Positions 25,476 through 35,129 of a DNA stretch of 54,547 nucleotides are shown here, in pieces; within the stretch, counting starts at the first letter, position 1; the number at the start of each line of letters is the position of its first letter. Source of the stretch: Sphingobacteriaceae bacterium (GTDB lineage Bacteria; Bacteroidota; Bacteroidia; B-17B0; Aurantibacillaceae); NCBI GenBank assembly GCA_023251775.1, contig JAHEYC010000004.1, positions 1-54,547 on the forward strand, in the 5' to 3' direction. The notes beneath the pieces were generated by a model. The model saw nothing but the letters and a program-made list of their open reading frames with translations, was not told the DNA's origin and did not search any database. The translations under genes and the position numbers were made by a program.

Positions 25476-26678
25476 CTACAAACTTCTACCCAAATTTCTA
25501 ACCAAGCGAATACAAACTTTCTCTAATTCTTCATTAGTGATGGTTAATGGTGGTGCAATTCGTAAAGCCGTAGGGCAAAACAAGAACCAATCGGTAATGA
25601 TCCCGTTCTCGATAAAAAATTTGCAGATCTTCATGTTCAGTTCTTCGTTGCCAAAGTCAATTGCTCCTAAGGCCCCAATGATACGAAGCTCTTTAATTTT
25701 TGGATGAACTAATGTTTTACGAATGATCTTTTCAATTTCTTTAGCTCTTGCAACTAAATTATCACGAATAATGATATTTAAAGTAGCTTCGGCTGCAGCA
25801 ACACAAACAGCATTTCCACCAAAGGTGTTGATGTGTCCTAAAATTGGATCATGAGATAAAGTACTCATTATTTCTTTTGAAGCTACAAACGCACCAATTG
25901 GTAATCCCCCGCCCATTCCTTTGGCAACACATAAAATATCAGGTATAATTCCAAATTGCTCAAAGGCAAATAAAGTTCCGGTGCGACCAAAACCTGTTTG
26001 TATCTCATCAACAATTAATAAAGCACCAACTTTTTCACATCTTATTTTTAAAGCTTCAATAAAATTTATTTTACCAATGCGAACACCGGCCTCGCCTTGC
26101 ACAAGTTCTAAAACAACTGCTGCGGTTGCTGAAGTGATCTGGTCTAATTCGGAAACATTATTAAATTCTAATTGTTTTGTTCCCGGCAATAAAGGACGAA
26201 ACGCGTTCTTAAAATTCTCATCACTCATTAAACTTAAAGCGGCTTGTGTGCTTCCGTGATACGAATTTTTAAAAGAAATTATCTCGTTTCTTCCGGTTGC
26301 GCGTTTGGCTAATTTCATAGCGCCTTCAATTGATTCACTTCCGCTTGTGGTAAAATAAACAGAGTTCAATGTTTTAGGAAGAACGGAACATAAAAGTTTG
26401 GCGTAAGTAACTTGGGGTGTTTGGTTAAACTCACCATACACCATCAAGTGCATATATTTTTCTGATTGTTGTTTTATGGCCTCCACAACTTCAGGATGGC
26501 AATGTCCAACATTACTTACCGAAATTCCACTTATAAGATCAATGTATTCTTTTCCATGAACATCGGTGAGCGTTATGCCTTTTGCTTTTACAATATTCAC
26601 ATCAAGGCCCAATAAAGGCGTATCGCTGGTTTGTGCAACATGCTTTAAAAACAATTGCCTTTGCGTGATGTGATCCAT
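25476..26678 (-). CDS. Class III PLP-dependent aminotransferase
   Basis: The 400-residue protein has the fold-type I class III pattern: DLISGISVSNVGHCHPEVV (48-66), TSGSESIEGAMKLAK (111-125), LIVDEIQTGFGRTG (221-234) and CVAKGMGGGLPIGA, with the PLP lysine at Lys253. It resembles acetylornithine/ornithine or omega-amino acid aminotransferases. The true argD of this genome is probably the separate gene at 54346, so this paralogue likely has another substrate. Its ATG overlaps the stop of the upstream methyltransferase by one base, within a three-gene operon. Confidence 0.85.
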   Translation of the reverse strand: MDHITQRQLFLKHVAQTSDTPLLGLDVNIVKAKGITLTDVHGKEYIDLISGISVSNVGHCHPEVVEAIKQQSEKYMHLMVYGEFNQTPQVTYAKLLCSVLPKTLNSVYFTTSGSESIEGAMKLAKRATGRNEIISFKNSYHGSTQAALSLMSDENFKNAFRPLLPGTKQLEFNNVSELDQITSATAAVVLELVQGEAGVRIGKINFIEALKIRCEKVGALLIVDEIQTGFGRTGTLFAFEQFGIIPDILCVAKGMGGGLPIGAFVASKEIMSTLSHDPILGHINTFGGNAVCVAAAEATLNIIIRDNLVARAKEIEKIIRKTLVHPKIKELRIIGALGAIDFGNEELNMKICKFFIENGIITDWFLFCPTALRIAPPLTITNEELEKVCIRLVRNLGRSL

Positions 26679-27268
26679 TAATGTTTTTGGAGAATAATAA
26701 AGAGCTCTCTACCGGCACGGGCAGGAACAGAGTGGTAACATTTTTCGAATACTTTTATTTGGAATAATTTTTTGAAGTACGAATAATATAATAATTGATT
26801 TCCTCCATAAGGCGGCTTATCATTATTTAAAACATCATTAAACAGAACTCCCGCTAAAATTCCTTTTGGATTAAGCATCTCGCTCATCTTTTCAAAATAT
26901 TGCGTACGTAACATGGGTGTAATAGCGCAGAAAAATGTTTGTTCAAGTATAAGATCAAATTTATGTCCTTCTAATTCAAAAAAATCTACTTGCAATAATT
27001 GTTTCTTTGGAAAGTTCGGAACGCGTTCTAAAAAATTCTTTAGTGGTTCCTCTGCGTAATCACACAAATAAACATTTTTAAATCCCAAATTATAAAGGTA
27101 CTCTGCTTCATATGAATTTCCTGCACCTGGAATAAGGATCTTTAAATTCTTATCGGTAAGTATATCAATATAATTCTTTAATGGTGTTGAAACATAACCA
27201 ATATCCCATTCGAATTCATTATTCAAATACCTGTCGTTCCAGTATTCGGCATCTAATTGTAAATTCAT
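26678..27268 (-). CDS. TPMT-family SAM-dependent methyltransferase
   Basis: The 196-residue protein has WNDRYLNNEFEWDIGYVSTP near the N-terminus, the SAM motif ILIPGAGNSYEAEYL (44-58) and LILEQTFFCAI, all typical of the thiopurine S-methyltransferase-like family in bacteria. The natural substrate is unknown. It overlaps the upstream CBS-protein gene by 4 bp and the downstream aminotransferase by 1 bp, indicating translational coupling. Confidence 0.85.
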   Translation of the reverse strand: MNLQLDAEYWNDRYLNNEFEWDIGYVSTPLKNYIDILTDKNLKILIPGAGNSYEAEYLYNLGFKNVYLCDYAEEPLKNFLERVPNFPKKQLLQVDFFELEGHKFDLILEQTFFCAITPMLRTQYFEKMSEMLNPKGILAGVLFNDVLNNDKPPYGGNQLLYYSYFKKLFQIKVFEKCYHSVPARAGRELFIILQKH

Positions 27269-28560
27269 GCAGCTTCTAACACTTTTAATTTAATGCTTTC
27301 TACACTTTGTCTATTACGTTTCATGATCACTACTTCGTATCCATCTACTTTTTTAACATCGTTTGTGGCCGGTATTCTTCCAAACACATAATTCACATAT
27401 CCCGAAACAGTTTCATAATGCGGATTAAGCGGTAATGCAATTGGTAAAACTTCATTCACATCGGCAATGGTTGCTTGTGCGTTCACCAAAAATTCATTCT
27501 CATTCTTTTTCTCCACGTTCGGTTTTTCTTCATCATGCTCATCTTGTATCTCGCCTACTAATTCTTCAATGATATCTTCCATGGTTATTAAACCCGCAGT
27601 TGCGCCAAACTCGTTGGTTACAATTGCCATTTGAATATGGTGTTTCTGAAAATCGCGTAAAAGTTCGTTGATCTTCATACTCTCCGGTACAAAATGTGGA
27701 GGCCTCATGATTTCTTTTATAGAACGATATCTGTTCTCAATTAATGCCTTCAACAGATCCTTGCTGTGAACAATACCAATGATATTATCTACGTCACCCA
27801 AATATACGGGTAATCTTGAAAATCCCTCATCAATTACCAATTTACTTACCTGATCACGTCCTTGTTCTACATCAATGGCCGATATTCTGTTTTGAGGCAC
27901 CATGATCTGTTTAACAACTCTATCATCAAAATCAAAAACATTCTGTATGAGCTCATTCTCACTGGGTTTAATAGCGCCACCTTCTTCACTTTCGGTTAAA
28001 ATTAAACGCAATTCCTCTTCGGTGTGGACCTCTTCTTCCCCATGTTTTTTAATTCCGATGACCTTTAAAATTGTATTGGAAGAAAGACGTAGTAACCAAA
28101 TGAAAGGCACGCACACCAAGTAAAATATACGCATTGGATAGGCGAACAATAAAACAACCGGCATAGAATGTTTAATACCTATCATTTTTGGAATTTGCTC
28201 TCCTAAAGTGATGTGCAAAAAGGTTAAAACGGCAAATGCCATAGGGATAGAGAGGCTGTGAACAGCCCATCCTGTAGGGTTTGCGCCGAATTTCATAAAT
28301 GAAGCCGAAACAACATGCGCAAAAACATCTTCGCCTATCCAACCCAAACCTAAACTTGATAAAGTAATGCCTAATTGCGTGGAAGAAAGGTAAGAGTCCA
28401 TTCGCTCCGAAAGAAGCTTGGCTAATTTGGCCCTTTTGCTGCCCTTTTGAATTTTAATGTCGAGTTGAGAAGGCCTTACCTTTACCATGGCAAACTCTGC
28501 TGCCACAAAAAATCCATTCAAAAAAACCAGTAAAAGTGTAAATAAAAGTTCAACAAACAT
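27265..28560 (-). CDS. CNNM/HlyC-CorC-family membrane protein (DUF21, two CBS domains)
   Basis: The 431-residue protein has an N-terminal DUF21 transmembrane domain (about 1-190, with FLNGFFVAAEFAMVKVRPSQ), a CBS pair (about 205-330, containing IMVPQNRISAIDVEQ and GATAGLITMEDIIEELVGEI) and a C-terminal CorC_HlyC domain (about 345-425). These proteins are linked to Mg/Co efflux and named 'hemolysin family' by convention. It leads the operon with the methyltransferase and aminotransferase. A -7 box is at 28578-28585 on the minus strand. Confidence 0.9.
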   Translation of the reverse strand: MFVELLFTLLLVFLNGFFVAAEFAMVKVRPSQLDIKIQKGSKRAKLAKLLSERMDSYLSSTQLGITLSSLGLGWIGEDVFAHVVSASFMKFGANPTGWAVHSLSIPMAFAVLTFLHITLGEQIPKMIGIKHSMPVVLLFAYPMRIFYLVCVPFIWLLRLSSNTILKVIGIKKHGEEEVHTEEELRLILTESEEGGAIKPSENELIQNVFDFDDRVVKQIMVPQNRISAIDVEQGRDQVSKLVIDEGFSRLPVYLGDVDNIIGIVHSKDLLKALIENRYRSIKEIMRPPHFVPESMKINELLRDFQKHHIQMAIVTNEFGATAGLITMEDIIEELVGEIQDEHDEEKPNVEKKNENEFLVNAQATIADVNEVLPIALPLNPHYETVSGYVNYVFGRIPATNDVKKVDGYEVVIMKRNRQSVESIKLKVLEAA

Positions 28561-28577
28561 ATTCGTTTCTCCTATTA

Positions 28578-28585
28578 CAAATATA
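28578..28585 (-). promoter_or_regulatory. Putative -7 element for the CNNM/methyltransferase/aminotransferase operon
   Basis: On the minus strand this reads TATATTTG, 17 nt upstream of the start codon at 28560. Confidence 0.5.
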
Positions 28586-28613
28586 ACATTTTAAAGGAGA
28601 TATGAGAAGGAGA

Positions 28614-29870
28614 TTAACGAGTATTGAACTTAGTTCCGTTTATAAATACGCTCTCTATCAGAAAGTTAGCAAAGCTATACGGAACAAAAGAATAACTGTT
28701 GATAGGCTTAGTAATGAAGAAATTTGCCCTTTTTCCAACCGTAATACTACTAACTTGATCGCTTAAGTTCATTGCATAGGCCGAATTAATGGTGAGCGAA
28801 TTAATAGCTTCTTCGGGTGTTAATTTATATTGAACACAAGCCATACTTAATGCAAAATTTAAATTTCCACTTGGCGATGATCCCGGATTATAATCGGAAG
28901 CAAATGCAACAGGCAAACCTGCATCTATCATTTTTCGTGCGGGTGGTAATGGTAAATTTAAAAAGAAAGCAGCGCCGGGTAAAATGGTTGGCATGGTATT
29001 GCTCATTTTTAATAATTCAATATCGCTGTCATTACAAAATTCTAAATGATCAACGCTTATAGCTTTACATTCTACTGCTGCTTTTATTCCTCCGGTATGA
29101 CTCATTTGTTCGGCATGAACTTTTCCAACTAAGCCATGTTTTGCACCAACCTCTAGAACTTGTTTGGTTTCTTCTGCACTAAAATATCCTTTCTCGCAAA
29201 ACACATCAACAAAATCAGCCAGCTTTTCTTTTGCAATAGCAGGAAGCATTTCATTTATGATAAGATCAATATATCCTTTTCTATTTTCTTTAAATTGTTT
29301 TGGAACTGCGTGCGCTCCAAGAAATGTAGCTTTTACAGGTATCCAATTCAGATCTTTTAAGCGTTTTATAACGCGCAACATTTTTAATTCGCCCTCAACA
29401 CTTAAACCGTAACCGCTTTTTATTTCTATCGCGCCTGTTCCTAATTCAATTACTTCTTTAAACCGTTGCAACGATTGTGCGTACAGTTCATCCTCGCTGG
29501 TTTTATTTAAAAGTTCGGCGGAATTTAAAATTCCTCCACCTTTGTTCGCGATCTCTTCATAACTTAATCCTTTAATGCGATCGGCAAATTCTCCTTCTCT
29601 GTTTCCTGCATAAACAATGTGTGTATGACTATCGGCATAACTCGGAAAAACTAATTTACCGCTGCAATCAATTACTTCTAGATCTTTCCAATCGGTAATT
29701 CCAGGAAAATCTTCCATACTTCCAAAATCGACAATAACACCATTTTCACAAGCCATCCATGCATTATCAATGCAAGGCAATTCGCTCATTTCTTTTCCAC
29801 TTAATTTTAATGGAGCAGTTTTGCGAACCTGTACTAATGTTTTTATATTTTTAAGAAGGAGTTTACTCAC
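28614..29870 (-). CDS. hutI: Imidazolonepropionase
   Basis: The 418-residue amidohydrolase has FPSYADSHTHIVYAGNREGE (metal-binding HxH), the GLSYEEIANKGGGI segment, IEIKSGYGLS, HAEQMSHTGG (metal His) and SDYNPGSSPSGN (metal Asp), as in HutI. It hydrolyses imidazolone-5-propanoate to N-formimino-L-glutamate in histidine degradation. The start codon is GTG. An exact TAGATTTG -7 box lies 4 nt upstream of it, so the mRNA should be nearly leaderless. No hutH, hutU or hutG is in the window. Confidence 0.94.
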   Translation of the reverse strand: MSKLLLKNIKTLVQVRKTAPLKLSGKEMSELPCIDNAWMACENGVIVDFGSMEDFPGITDWKDLEVIDCSGKLVFPSYADSHTHIVYAGNREGEFADRIKGLSYEEIANKGGGILNSAELLNKTSEDELYAQSLQRFKEVIELGTGAIEIKSGYGLSVEGELKMLRVIKRLKDLNWIPVKATFLGAHAVPKQFKENRKGYIDLIINEMLPAIAKEKLADFVDVFCEKGYFSAEETKQVLEVGAKHGLVGKVHAEQMSHTGGIKAAVECKAISVDHLEFCNDSDIELLKMSNTMPTILPGAAFFLNLPLPPARKMIDAGLPVAFASDYNPGSSPSGNLNFALSMACVQYKLTPEEAINSLTINSAYAMNLSDQVSSITVGKRANFFITKPINSYSFVPYSFANFLIESVFINGTKFNTR

Positions 29871-29874
29871 GGTA

Positions 29875-29882
29875 CAAATCTA
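29875..29882 (-). promoter_or_regulatory. Putative -7 element abutting the hutI start
   Basis: On the minus strand this reads TAGATTTG, then TACC, then the GTG start. The short gap implies a leaderless or near-leaderless hutI transcript. Confidence 0.55.
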
Positions 29883-29907
29883 AACATAAAAAAACAAACT
29901 TATCCAT

Positions 29908-30065
29908 TTTAGAGGCAGAAACCACAGAGATGCTTCGCATCTCACAGGGGTTTACACAGTGGTCACAGAGAAAAACTGTTTTTATTAATTAGGCGTCTAG
30001 TGAGCTCAGTGTACTCTGTGAAAAACTCTGTGAGGCCGAAGGCCTCTGTGGTTTCTGCCTCTAAA
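29908..30065. repeat. 158-bp element with perfect 22-bp terminal inverted repeats
   Basis: The left end (29908-29929, TTTAGAGGCAGAAACC...) and right end (30044-30065) are exact reverse complements over 22 bp. The interior is rich in CTCTGTG/CACAGAG words. 17 bp of the right-end sequence recur at 3761-3777. There is no ORF inside. It sits between the start of hutI and the 3' end of the T9SS gene, both on the minus strand. Confidence 0.8.
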
Positions 30066-30073
30066 TACTTAAA

Positions 30074-31435
30074 TTATTTTGCAATAATCAATTTGACCGA
30101 ATAAGTATTATTACCAGCATTCAACCGCAAGTAATAAGCGCCATTTGGTAAACTTTGAAGATCGATCTCTTTATTTTTTCGCCCTTGAACTTCTTCAACA
30201 TTTTGATGAACCAATTCACCAAAGATATTATAAACCGCAATATGAATAGAAGAAAAATTCGAATTAACTTGACCTATATCTAAAGTGAAGAAACCATTAC
30301 TTGGATTTGGGAAGATCTTGATATTACTATTCTCAAATATAAATTCCGGTATGCCTACTGTACAGTCAATAAGAATTGATTTACAAACAGAGTGTGTGCA
30401 AGCTGGTGAAAGATTTATCATTTTTAAGCAAACAGTTGCTGTATAAGGCGCTGGTGGACCGCTTGGCGGCGAACTATACGTCCAACTATAAGTTGTGGAA
30501 CTAGTAGTACCGCTTGATGTACTCCAAAAATTTACCTGCCCATTATTGCAAGGGGAATTTGTAAAATTAGCCTGACATGACGGTGTGGGAACACATGTAA
30601 CTGTGATAACTTTGCAAATGTTACTATTACAAGGAGGTGAACCGGAAGTAATACTTAAACAAACTGTATAAGTGCCGTTGGCAGTATAGGTACCTAATGG
30701 GTTCTGCAAATTGCTTGTAGTACTGTTTCCAAAATTCCAAGTATAGCTTGTTGGAGCACTTAATCCTGTTGAAGCATCGAAGAATGGGATTACACCATTA
30801 CCTACACAGGCAGAGTCAATGAAATTGGCATTACATGAAGAAGTAACACAACCTATACTAACTGTTTTACAAATTGAGGCACTACATGTAGCCGGTGCAA
30901 ATGTTGTATAAGTTAAACAAACCGTGTAAATACTGTTGGTGGCATAAGTAGCTGTTGGACTCGTCAAAGTGCTTGTACTGCTATTTCCAAAATCCCAATT
31001 ATAAACAGTAGTACTATTTGTTCCCAAAGAGGTGTTTGTGAAAGTCATTTGTCCACTATTACATACCACCGTATTAAAATTTGCAGTGCACAACGATGAA
31101 GTAAAACAATTCACAGTAATTGTTTTACAAATACTGGCACTACACGAAGGCACCGTGCTTACTATGAATAAACAAACTGTATAAGTGCCATTGGCCGTGT
31201 ACGTAGCGGTTGGGTTCTGCATCGCTGAAGTTGGCGTGATCGCAGATGGGAAATTCCAGGAATAAGTTACCATGCTGTTACTTGGTGTCGACAAATTGGT
31301 AAACTGTACTACACCACATGTGGCGGTTGTTGTATCATTAAAAAAGGCAGTACATTGCGCTTTGGCAAAATTCACAACCAAACTCAATAGTAAACTGAGA
31401 AAACTGATCTTGATATAACGCTTAGTCGCCTTCAT
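30074..31435 (-). CDS. T9SS-secreted protein with four PKD-like repeats
   Basis: The product is 453 residues from the start at 31435, with a signal peptide ending NFAKAQ. Four PKD-type repeats of about 85-95 residues follow, each with a YSWNFG/YNWDFG/YTWNFG-like core, a TANGTYTVCL strand and a CSASICKTI or CNSNICKVI ending. The C-terminal sorting domain is IKIFPNPSNGFFTLDIGQ to YSVKLIIAK. It is likely a surface adhesin or matrix protein. Frame-compatible starts at 31462 and 31447 exist, but the third Met gives the cleanest signal peptide. Confidence 0.83.
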   Translation of the reverse strand: MKATKRYIKISFLSLLLSLVVNFAKAQCTAFFNDTTTATCGVVQFTNLSTPSNSMVTYSWNFPSAITPTSAMQNPTATYTANGTYTVCLFIVSTVPSCSASICKTITVNCFTSSLCTANFNTVVCNSGQMTFTNTSLGTNSTTVYNWDFGNSSTSTLTSPTATYATNSIYTVCLTYTTFAPATCSASICKTVSIGCVTSSCNANFIDSACVGNGVIPFFDASTGLSAPTSYTWNFGNSTTSNLQNPLGTYTANGTYTVCLSITSGSPPCNSNICKVITVTCVPTPSCQANFTNSPCNNGQVNFWSTSSGTTSSTTYSWTYSSPPSGPPAPYTATVCLKMINLSPACTHSVCKSILIDCTVGIPEFIFENSNIKIFPNPSNGFFTLDIGQVNSNFSSIHIAVYNIFGELVHQNVEEVQGRKNKEIDLQSLPNGAYYLRLNAGNNTYSVKLIIAK

Positions 31436-31616
31436 TTTTGGGCCCATTTTGGCCCATTTCAAAATTAAAACATTTCTTATAACTATAAGACTATGAATAG
31501 GCCCAAACGCTGCCTGGGTTTTGAAATAAAGTTCTTAATTACAGTCTCGGTTCCATTGCGCTACTTAACTTATACCTTAATTGTCTGTCCTAACCCATTC
31601 ATTACCAAACTATCAC

Positions 31617-31624
31617 TATATTTG
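31617..31624 (+). promoter_or_regulatory. Putative -7 element abutting the aroC start
   Basis: TATATTTG ends 5 nt before the aroC ATG at 31630. I see no TTG at about -33. Confidence 0.5.
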
Positions 31625-31629
31625 TATCT

Positions 31630-32709
31630 ATGGCAGGTAATAGCTTTGGACATATTTTTAAATTGACCTCTTTTGGCGAGAGTCATGGTATTGCTATTGG
31701 AGGGATCATTGATGGTTGTCCTGCAGGATTGGAAATTAACCAAGAATTCATTCAAAATGAATTGAACCGAAGAAAGCCGGGACAGTCGGATATTTCTAGT
31801 CCGCGCAAAGAAGATGATAAAGTAGAATTTTTGTCAGGAATATTTGAAGGAAGATCGCTTGGGACTCCAATAGCATTCATGATAAAAAATTCTGATCAAA
31901 AAAGTGCTGATTACTTTAAACTAAAAGATGTTTACCGTCCAAGCCACGCCGATTTTGTTTACGAAAAAAAATATGGTATTCGCGATCACAGAGGTGGCGG
32001 AAGAAGTAGCGCTCGTGAAACAATTGCACGCGTAGTTGCAGGAGCGATTGCAAAATTATTTTTAATGCAATATGGTATACAAATAAATGCTTTTGTAAAA
32101 CAAATTGGACCTATACAATTAATAGGAGAGCACACAGCGTTTGATATAAAAATGGCAGAGAGTAATATTGTTCGTTGTCCTGATAAAGACATTGCACAAC
32201 AAATGATCGCGCATATTGAAAAATTACGCGATGAAGGTGATACGTGCGGGGGAATTATTCAATGTGTGATAGAAAATACGCCTGTTGGATTAGGCGAACC
32301 TGTGTTTGATAAATTACACGCTGAACTTGGAAAAGCCATGCTAAGTATTAACGCCGTAAAAGGTTTTGAAATTGGAAATGGTTTTGAAAGTGTGATCTAC
32401 AAAGGGTCGCAGTTGAATGATGAGTTCGAGCAAAAAGATGGAAAAGTTACAACGCGAACAAATCATAGTGGTGGTATTCAAGGCGGAATAAGTAATGGAA
32501 TGCCAATTTATTTTAATGTGGCCTTTAAACCTGTGGCCTCTATAAAAAAACAACAAACTACTATTACTAAAGAGGGAGAAAAAACACAAATACAAATTGA
32601 AGGACGCCACGATCCTTGTGTTGTTCCGCGCGCAGTTCCAATAGTAGAAAGCATGGCAGCCATTGTGATCATGGATCATTTTTTACTGCAAAAAACAAAT
32701 TCAAAATGA
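31630..32709 (+). CDS. aroC: Chorismate synthase
   Basis: The 359-residue protein has the family signatures [20 protein letters not shown] (residues 9-28), [16 protein letters not shown] (FMN and substrate-binding region), GVNAV-like [15 protein letters not shown] and the C-terminal [16 protein letters not shown]. It converts EPSP to chorismate, the last shared step of aromatic amino acid synthesis. A -7 box only 5 nt upstream suggests a leaderless mRNA. The next gene (GNAT) starts inside its stop codon. Confidence 0.97.
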   Translation: MAGNSFGHIFKLTSFGESHGIAIGGIIDGCPAGLEINQEFIQNELNRRKPGQSDISSPRKEDDKVEFLSGIFEGRSLGTPIAFMIKNSDQKSADYFKLKDVYRPSHADFVYEKKYGIRDHRGGGRSSARETIARVVAGAIAKLFLMQYGIQINAFVKQIGPIQLIGEHTAFDIKMAESNIVRCPDKDIAQQMIAHIEKLRDEGDTCGGIIQCVIENTPVGLGEPVFDKLHAELGKAMLSINAVKGFEIGNGFESVIYKGSQLNDEFEQKDGKVTTRTNHSGGIQGGISNGMPIYFNVAFKPVASIKKQQTTITKEGEKTQIQIEGRHDPCVVPRAVPIVESMAAIVIMDHFLLQKTNSK

Positions 32710-33203
32710 AGGCAAAACTTCGTCCATTTGAATTAAGTGATGCCGAACGTTTAGCCGAACTTGCCAATAATTACGAGATCGCGAGATTTCTTACGAATCG
32801 TTTTCCTCACCCCTACACTGTTGAACATTCGAAACAATTCATTGAACTATTTCAAAAAGACATTCCTTGTCAACGATTTGCAGTTACGGTAAATGGCGAA
32901 CTTGTTGGCGGATGCGGAATTCATTTGCAAGAAGATGTTTTTGTGAATAATGCCGAGTTAGGTTATTGGATAGGAGAAGAATATCAGAAGAAGGGATATA
33001 TGAGTCAGGCTTTGCAATTAATAAGCGATTATGCTTTTGCAAATTTTCCTGTGACGCGTTTATATTGTAGAATTTACGGCAACAATCCCGGATCAATGCG
33101 TGTTGCTGAGAAAGTTGGATTTAAATTAGAAGCAAAATTCGAGAAAACACTTCTTAAATACGGAGAGGTTCTGGATGAGTATATTTATGCCAAACGTAGG
33201 TAA
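32706..33203 (+). CDS. GNAT-family N-acetyltransferase (RimJ/RimL-like)
   Basis: The 165-residue protein has [20 protein letters not shown] at its N-terminus, [20 protein letters not shown] (acetyl-CoA-binding Q/RxxGxG/A region) and [20 protein letters not shown], characteristic of acetyltransferase_3. The substrate is unknown. The ATG at 32706 overlaps the aroC stop (ATGA), which fixes the start and implies cotranslation. Confidence 0.88.
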   Translation: MKAKLRPFELSDAERLAELANNYEIARFLTNRFPHPYTVEHSKQFIELFQKDIPCQRFAVTVNGELVGGCGIHLQEDVFVNNAELGYWIGEEYQKKGYMSQALQLISDYAFANFPVTRLYCRIYGNNPGSMRVAEKVGFKLEAKFEKTLLKYGEVLDEYIYAKRR

Positions 33204-33209
33204 GTGATG

Positions 33210-33231
33210 GCACGCGGATAACGCGGATTGC
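33210..33231. repeat. 22-bp extragenic repeat, copy 2 (inverted)
   Basis: This is the exact reverse complement of 15971-15992. The following 60 nt contain AATCATATAGATCTGCGTCATCAGCGTTCTATT-like text, and CGCGGAT-type words, of the same repeat class; it begins 6 nt after the GNAT stop. Confidence 0.7.
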
Positions 33232-33378
33232 TTATGATTAGATATGATAGATCAGCGAAAATCATATAGATCTGCGTCATCAGCGTTCTATTGATTGTAT
33301 TTTAACAAATAAATATCCTAAATTGCATTAAACTGAACGCAATTTTACTGGTCAAATTAATACCTAATACTTAAAGCC

Positions 33379-34596
33379 ATGAAAAAATTAATCGCACTAA
33401 TAGCTTTGATCATTTTAAATTTAAATGTCAATGCACAAGCACCGGTTGTTTATATTGATTATGTAACGCATAACGAAGACGTAACTTCATGGACAGGCGC
33501 GTCAGCCTATTATACAAACAACAGAGCAAAATTACTCACACTCGCTCCTTATTTTCAACTCAAGGGTGCTAAGTGGAATATGCAATCGGATTATACGTAT
33601 TTGCAAGCGCATATTGCCAAAGAAACCGGAACACTTATCACAAGTGCAACCAATAGTAAAACAGTGTTACGTTGGTTAGCAGAAGATATGGGCGTAGAAA
33701 TGGACCCGCACAGCCACGAGAACGTTTATATTTATCCGGATGTTGTGAAGCTAATGGATTCAATTGGTTTAGCCGAAAGTAAAATGGTTGGTGGAAATTT
33801 ATACGCACAACCAAACGGAATAAATACATGGACCGCTTTAGCAAATGTGAACGGACAAAATGGTATTATTTTTCCATCGCGTAATTGGAAACCAAAATAC
33901 ATGATGGGTGGAGGAACACCAATGCATGTGGCAGATATAAACATGTACGGGTTTTGGAATCCACAAAGTATGAGTACTTATACAGTGCATGATATAACGC
34001 AACCTTTAGTTCATATGGGTGTTGGCTGTCCAATAAAAATACAAGACGGGAGCACAGTTCAAGGAATTGTGGATTCAGTTAGAACATTAATAAATAATGT
34101 ACAAAGCGGAGCTTACCCGCAAAGTGGATTTTATTTTCAAAGTATCTTTTTTGAGCAGGGCGACCTAAATACAACTGCATTCTATAATAAAGTGGTAACC
34201 ATAACCGATAGTTTATCGGCCATAGTTTTAACAGGCAAGGCACAATGGAAAACTATGAAACAAACATACACGCTTTGGGAAACAGTTTATAATAAGCAAA
34301 AATTTCAATGGAGTTGCGGGCAGATAGCATCAGGTGTTGAAGAACAAAGTTTGGTAGATAATTCTTTAAAAGTTTTTCCAAATCCTAATAATGGATCGTT
34401 CATTGTGAATTTAGATAGAGAAATAGTAAATGGAGAGCTCGTTTTGATGAATTTATTAGGACAAAAAATATATACTCAACACGTTGACTATGGTAAAAAC
34501 ACTATCGAGTTAAAAGAGTTACCAAAAGGCTTGTATCATTGTATATTACAAGAAGGAGAACAAAAAATAGCAAGCGGTAAGATCATTATTGAATAG
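33379..34596 (+). CDS. T9SS-secreted protein with a deacetylase-like HSHE motif
   Basis: The 405-residue protein has a signal peptide ending NVNAQ, a globular domain of about 300 residues and a C-terminal T9SS sorting domain (LKVFPNPNNGSFIVNLD to ASGKIIIE). The globular part has VEMDPHSHENVYIYPDVV with His111, His113 and Glu114. Together with an N-terminal strand ending in Asp27, this resembles polysaccharide-deacetylase or NodB-like metal sites, but the match is by eye and weak. It is probably cotranscribed with the lipoprotein gene 10 nt downstream. Confidence 0.72.
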   Translation: MKKLIALIALIILNLNVNAQAPVVYIDYVTHNEDVTSWTGASAYYTNNRAKLLTLAPYFQLKGAKWNMQSDYTYLQAHIAKETGTLITSATNSKTVLRWLAEDMGVEMDPHSHENVYIYPDVVKLMDSIGLAESKMVGGNLYAQPNGINTWTALANVNGQNGIIFPSRNWKPKYMMGGGTPMHVADINMYGFWNPQSMSTYTVHDITQPLVHMGVGCPIKIQDGSTVQGIVDSVRTLINNVQSGAYPQSGFYFQSIFFEQGDLNTTAFYNKVVTITDSLSAIVLTGKAQWKTMKQTYTLWETVYNKQKFQWSCGQIASGVEEQSLVDNSLKVFPNPNNGSFIVNLDREIVNGELVLMNLLGQKIYTQHVDYGKNTIELKELPKGLYHCILQEGEQKIASGKIIIE

Positions 34597-34606
34597 TTGT
34601 TGGAGC

Positions 34607-35080
34607 ATGAAAAAAATACTATTATTTTTTTGTCCTCTCTTGCTTTTAAACTGCACTACTGATGAATCTGAAAGAATATTGGCTTGGAAAGAGCAATATG
34701 AATTAATAACGCATATTGAATTACCAAACAACTATAAGATCATCTCAAATGATACGTCAAGCTCCGGCTCTCTGGTAAAAAAAACCATCATAGAATTAAA
34801 CAGAACAGACTGCATTGAGTTTTGCAAGAATAACGGCTTTGGCCCTGTTAACGATAGTATTTCACCACTTCTTTTTGGTAGTAGTTTAATGGATAGTATT
34901 TATAGACTAATTCCTGATAGAAGTAAATTTCTTCATAAATATGGTAAACGATCAGCAAGTCCTAAGTATTTTAAATACGATACAGAAAAAAATACCAACT
35001 GGGTTTACTTACTCGACACAACAACTTGTAAACTTTACTGCTTAGTTTCTTTTGCCGATCTAAATGGGTATGCAAAGTAA
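34607..35080 (+). CDS. Small lipoprotein, function unknown
   Basis: The 157-residue product begins MKKILLFFCPLLLLNC, with the lipobox Cys at residue 16, followed by a Thr/Glu-rich region and a mixed alpha/beta domain. I recognise no family. The ATG at 34607 puts the lipoprotein signal at the N-terminus; a TTG at 34589 overlaps the upstream gene. It lies 10 nt after the T9SS gene. Confidence 0.6.
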   Translation: MKKILLFFCPLLLLNCTTDESERILAWKEQYELITHIELPNNYKIISNDTSSSGSLVKKTIIELNRTDCIEFCKNNGFGPVNDSISPLLFGSSLMDSIYRLIPDRSKFLHKYGKRSASPKYFKYDTEKNTNWVYLLDTTTCKLYCLVSFADLNGYAK

Positions 35081-35129
35081 TTTCAAAGCAAACCTTTGAT
35101 CCTCCTGCATTTCAAACCTTCATCTTACA

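Noticed and set aside
25476-26678. Assignment of this aminotransferase as argD
   Set aside because: A better argD candidate starts at 54346 within the arginine operon, and this gene belongs to an unrelated operon.
31493-31678. Possible leader ORF upstream of aroC (ATGAATAGGCCC...)
   Set aside because: It runs into aroC in another frame, has no regulatory codon run or terminator, and lies upstream of the likely transcription start at the -7 box 31617.
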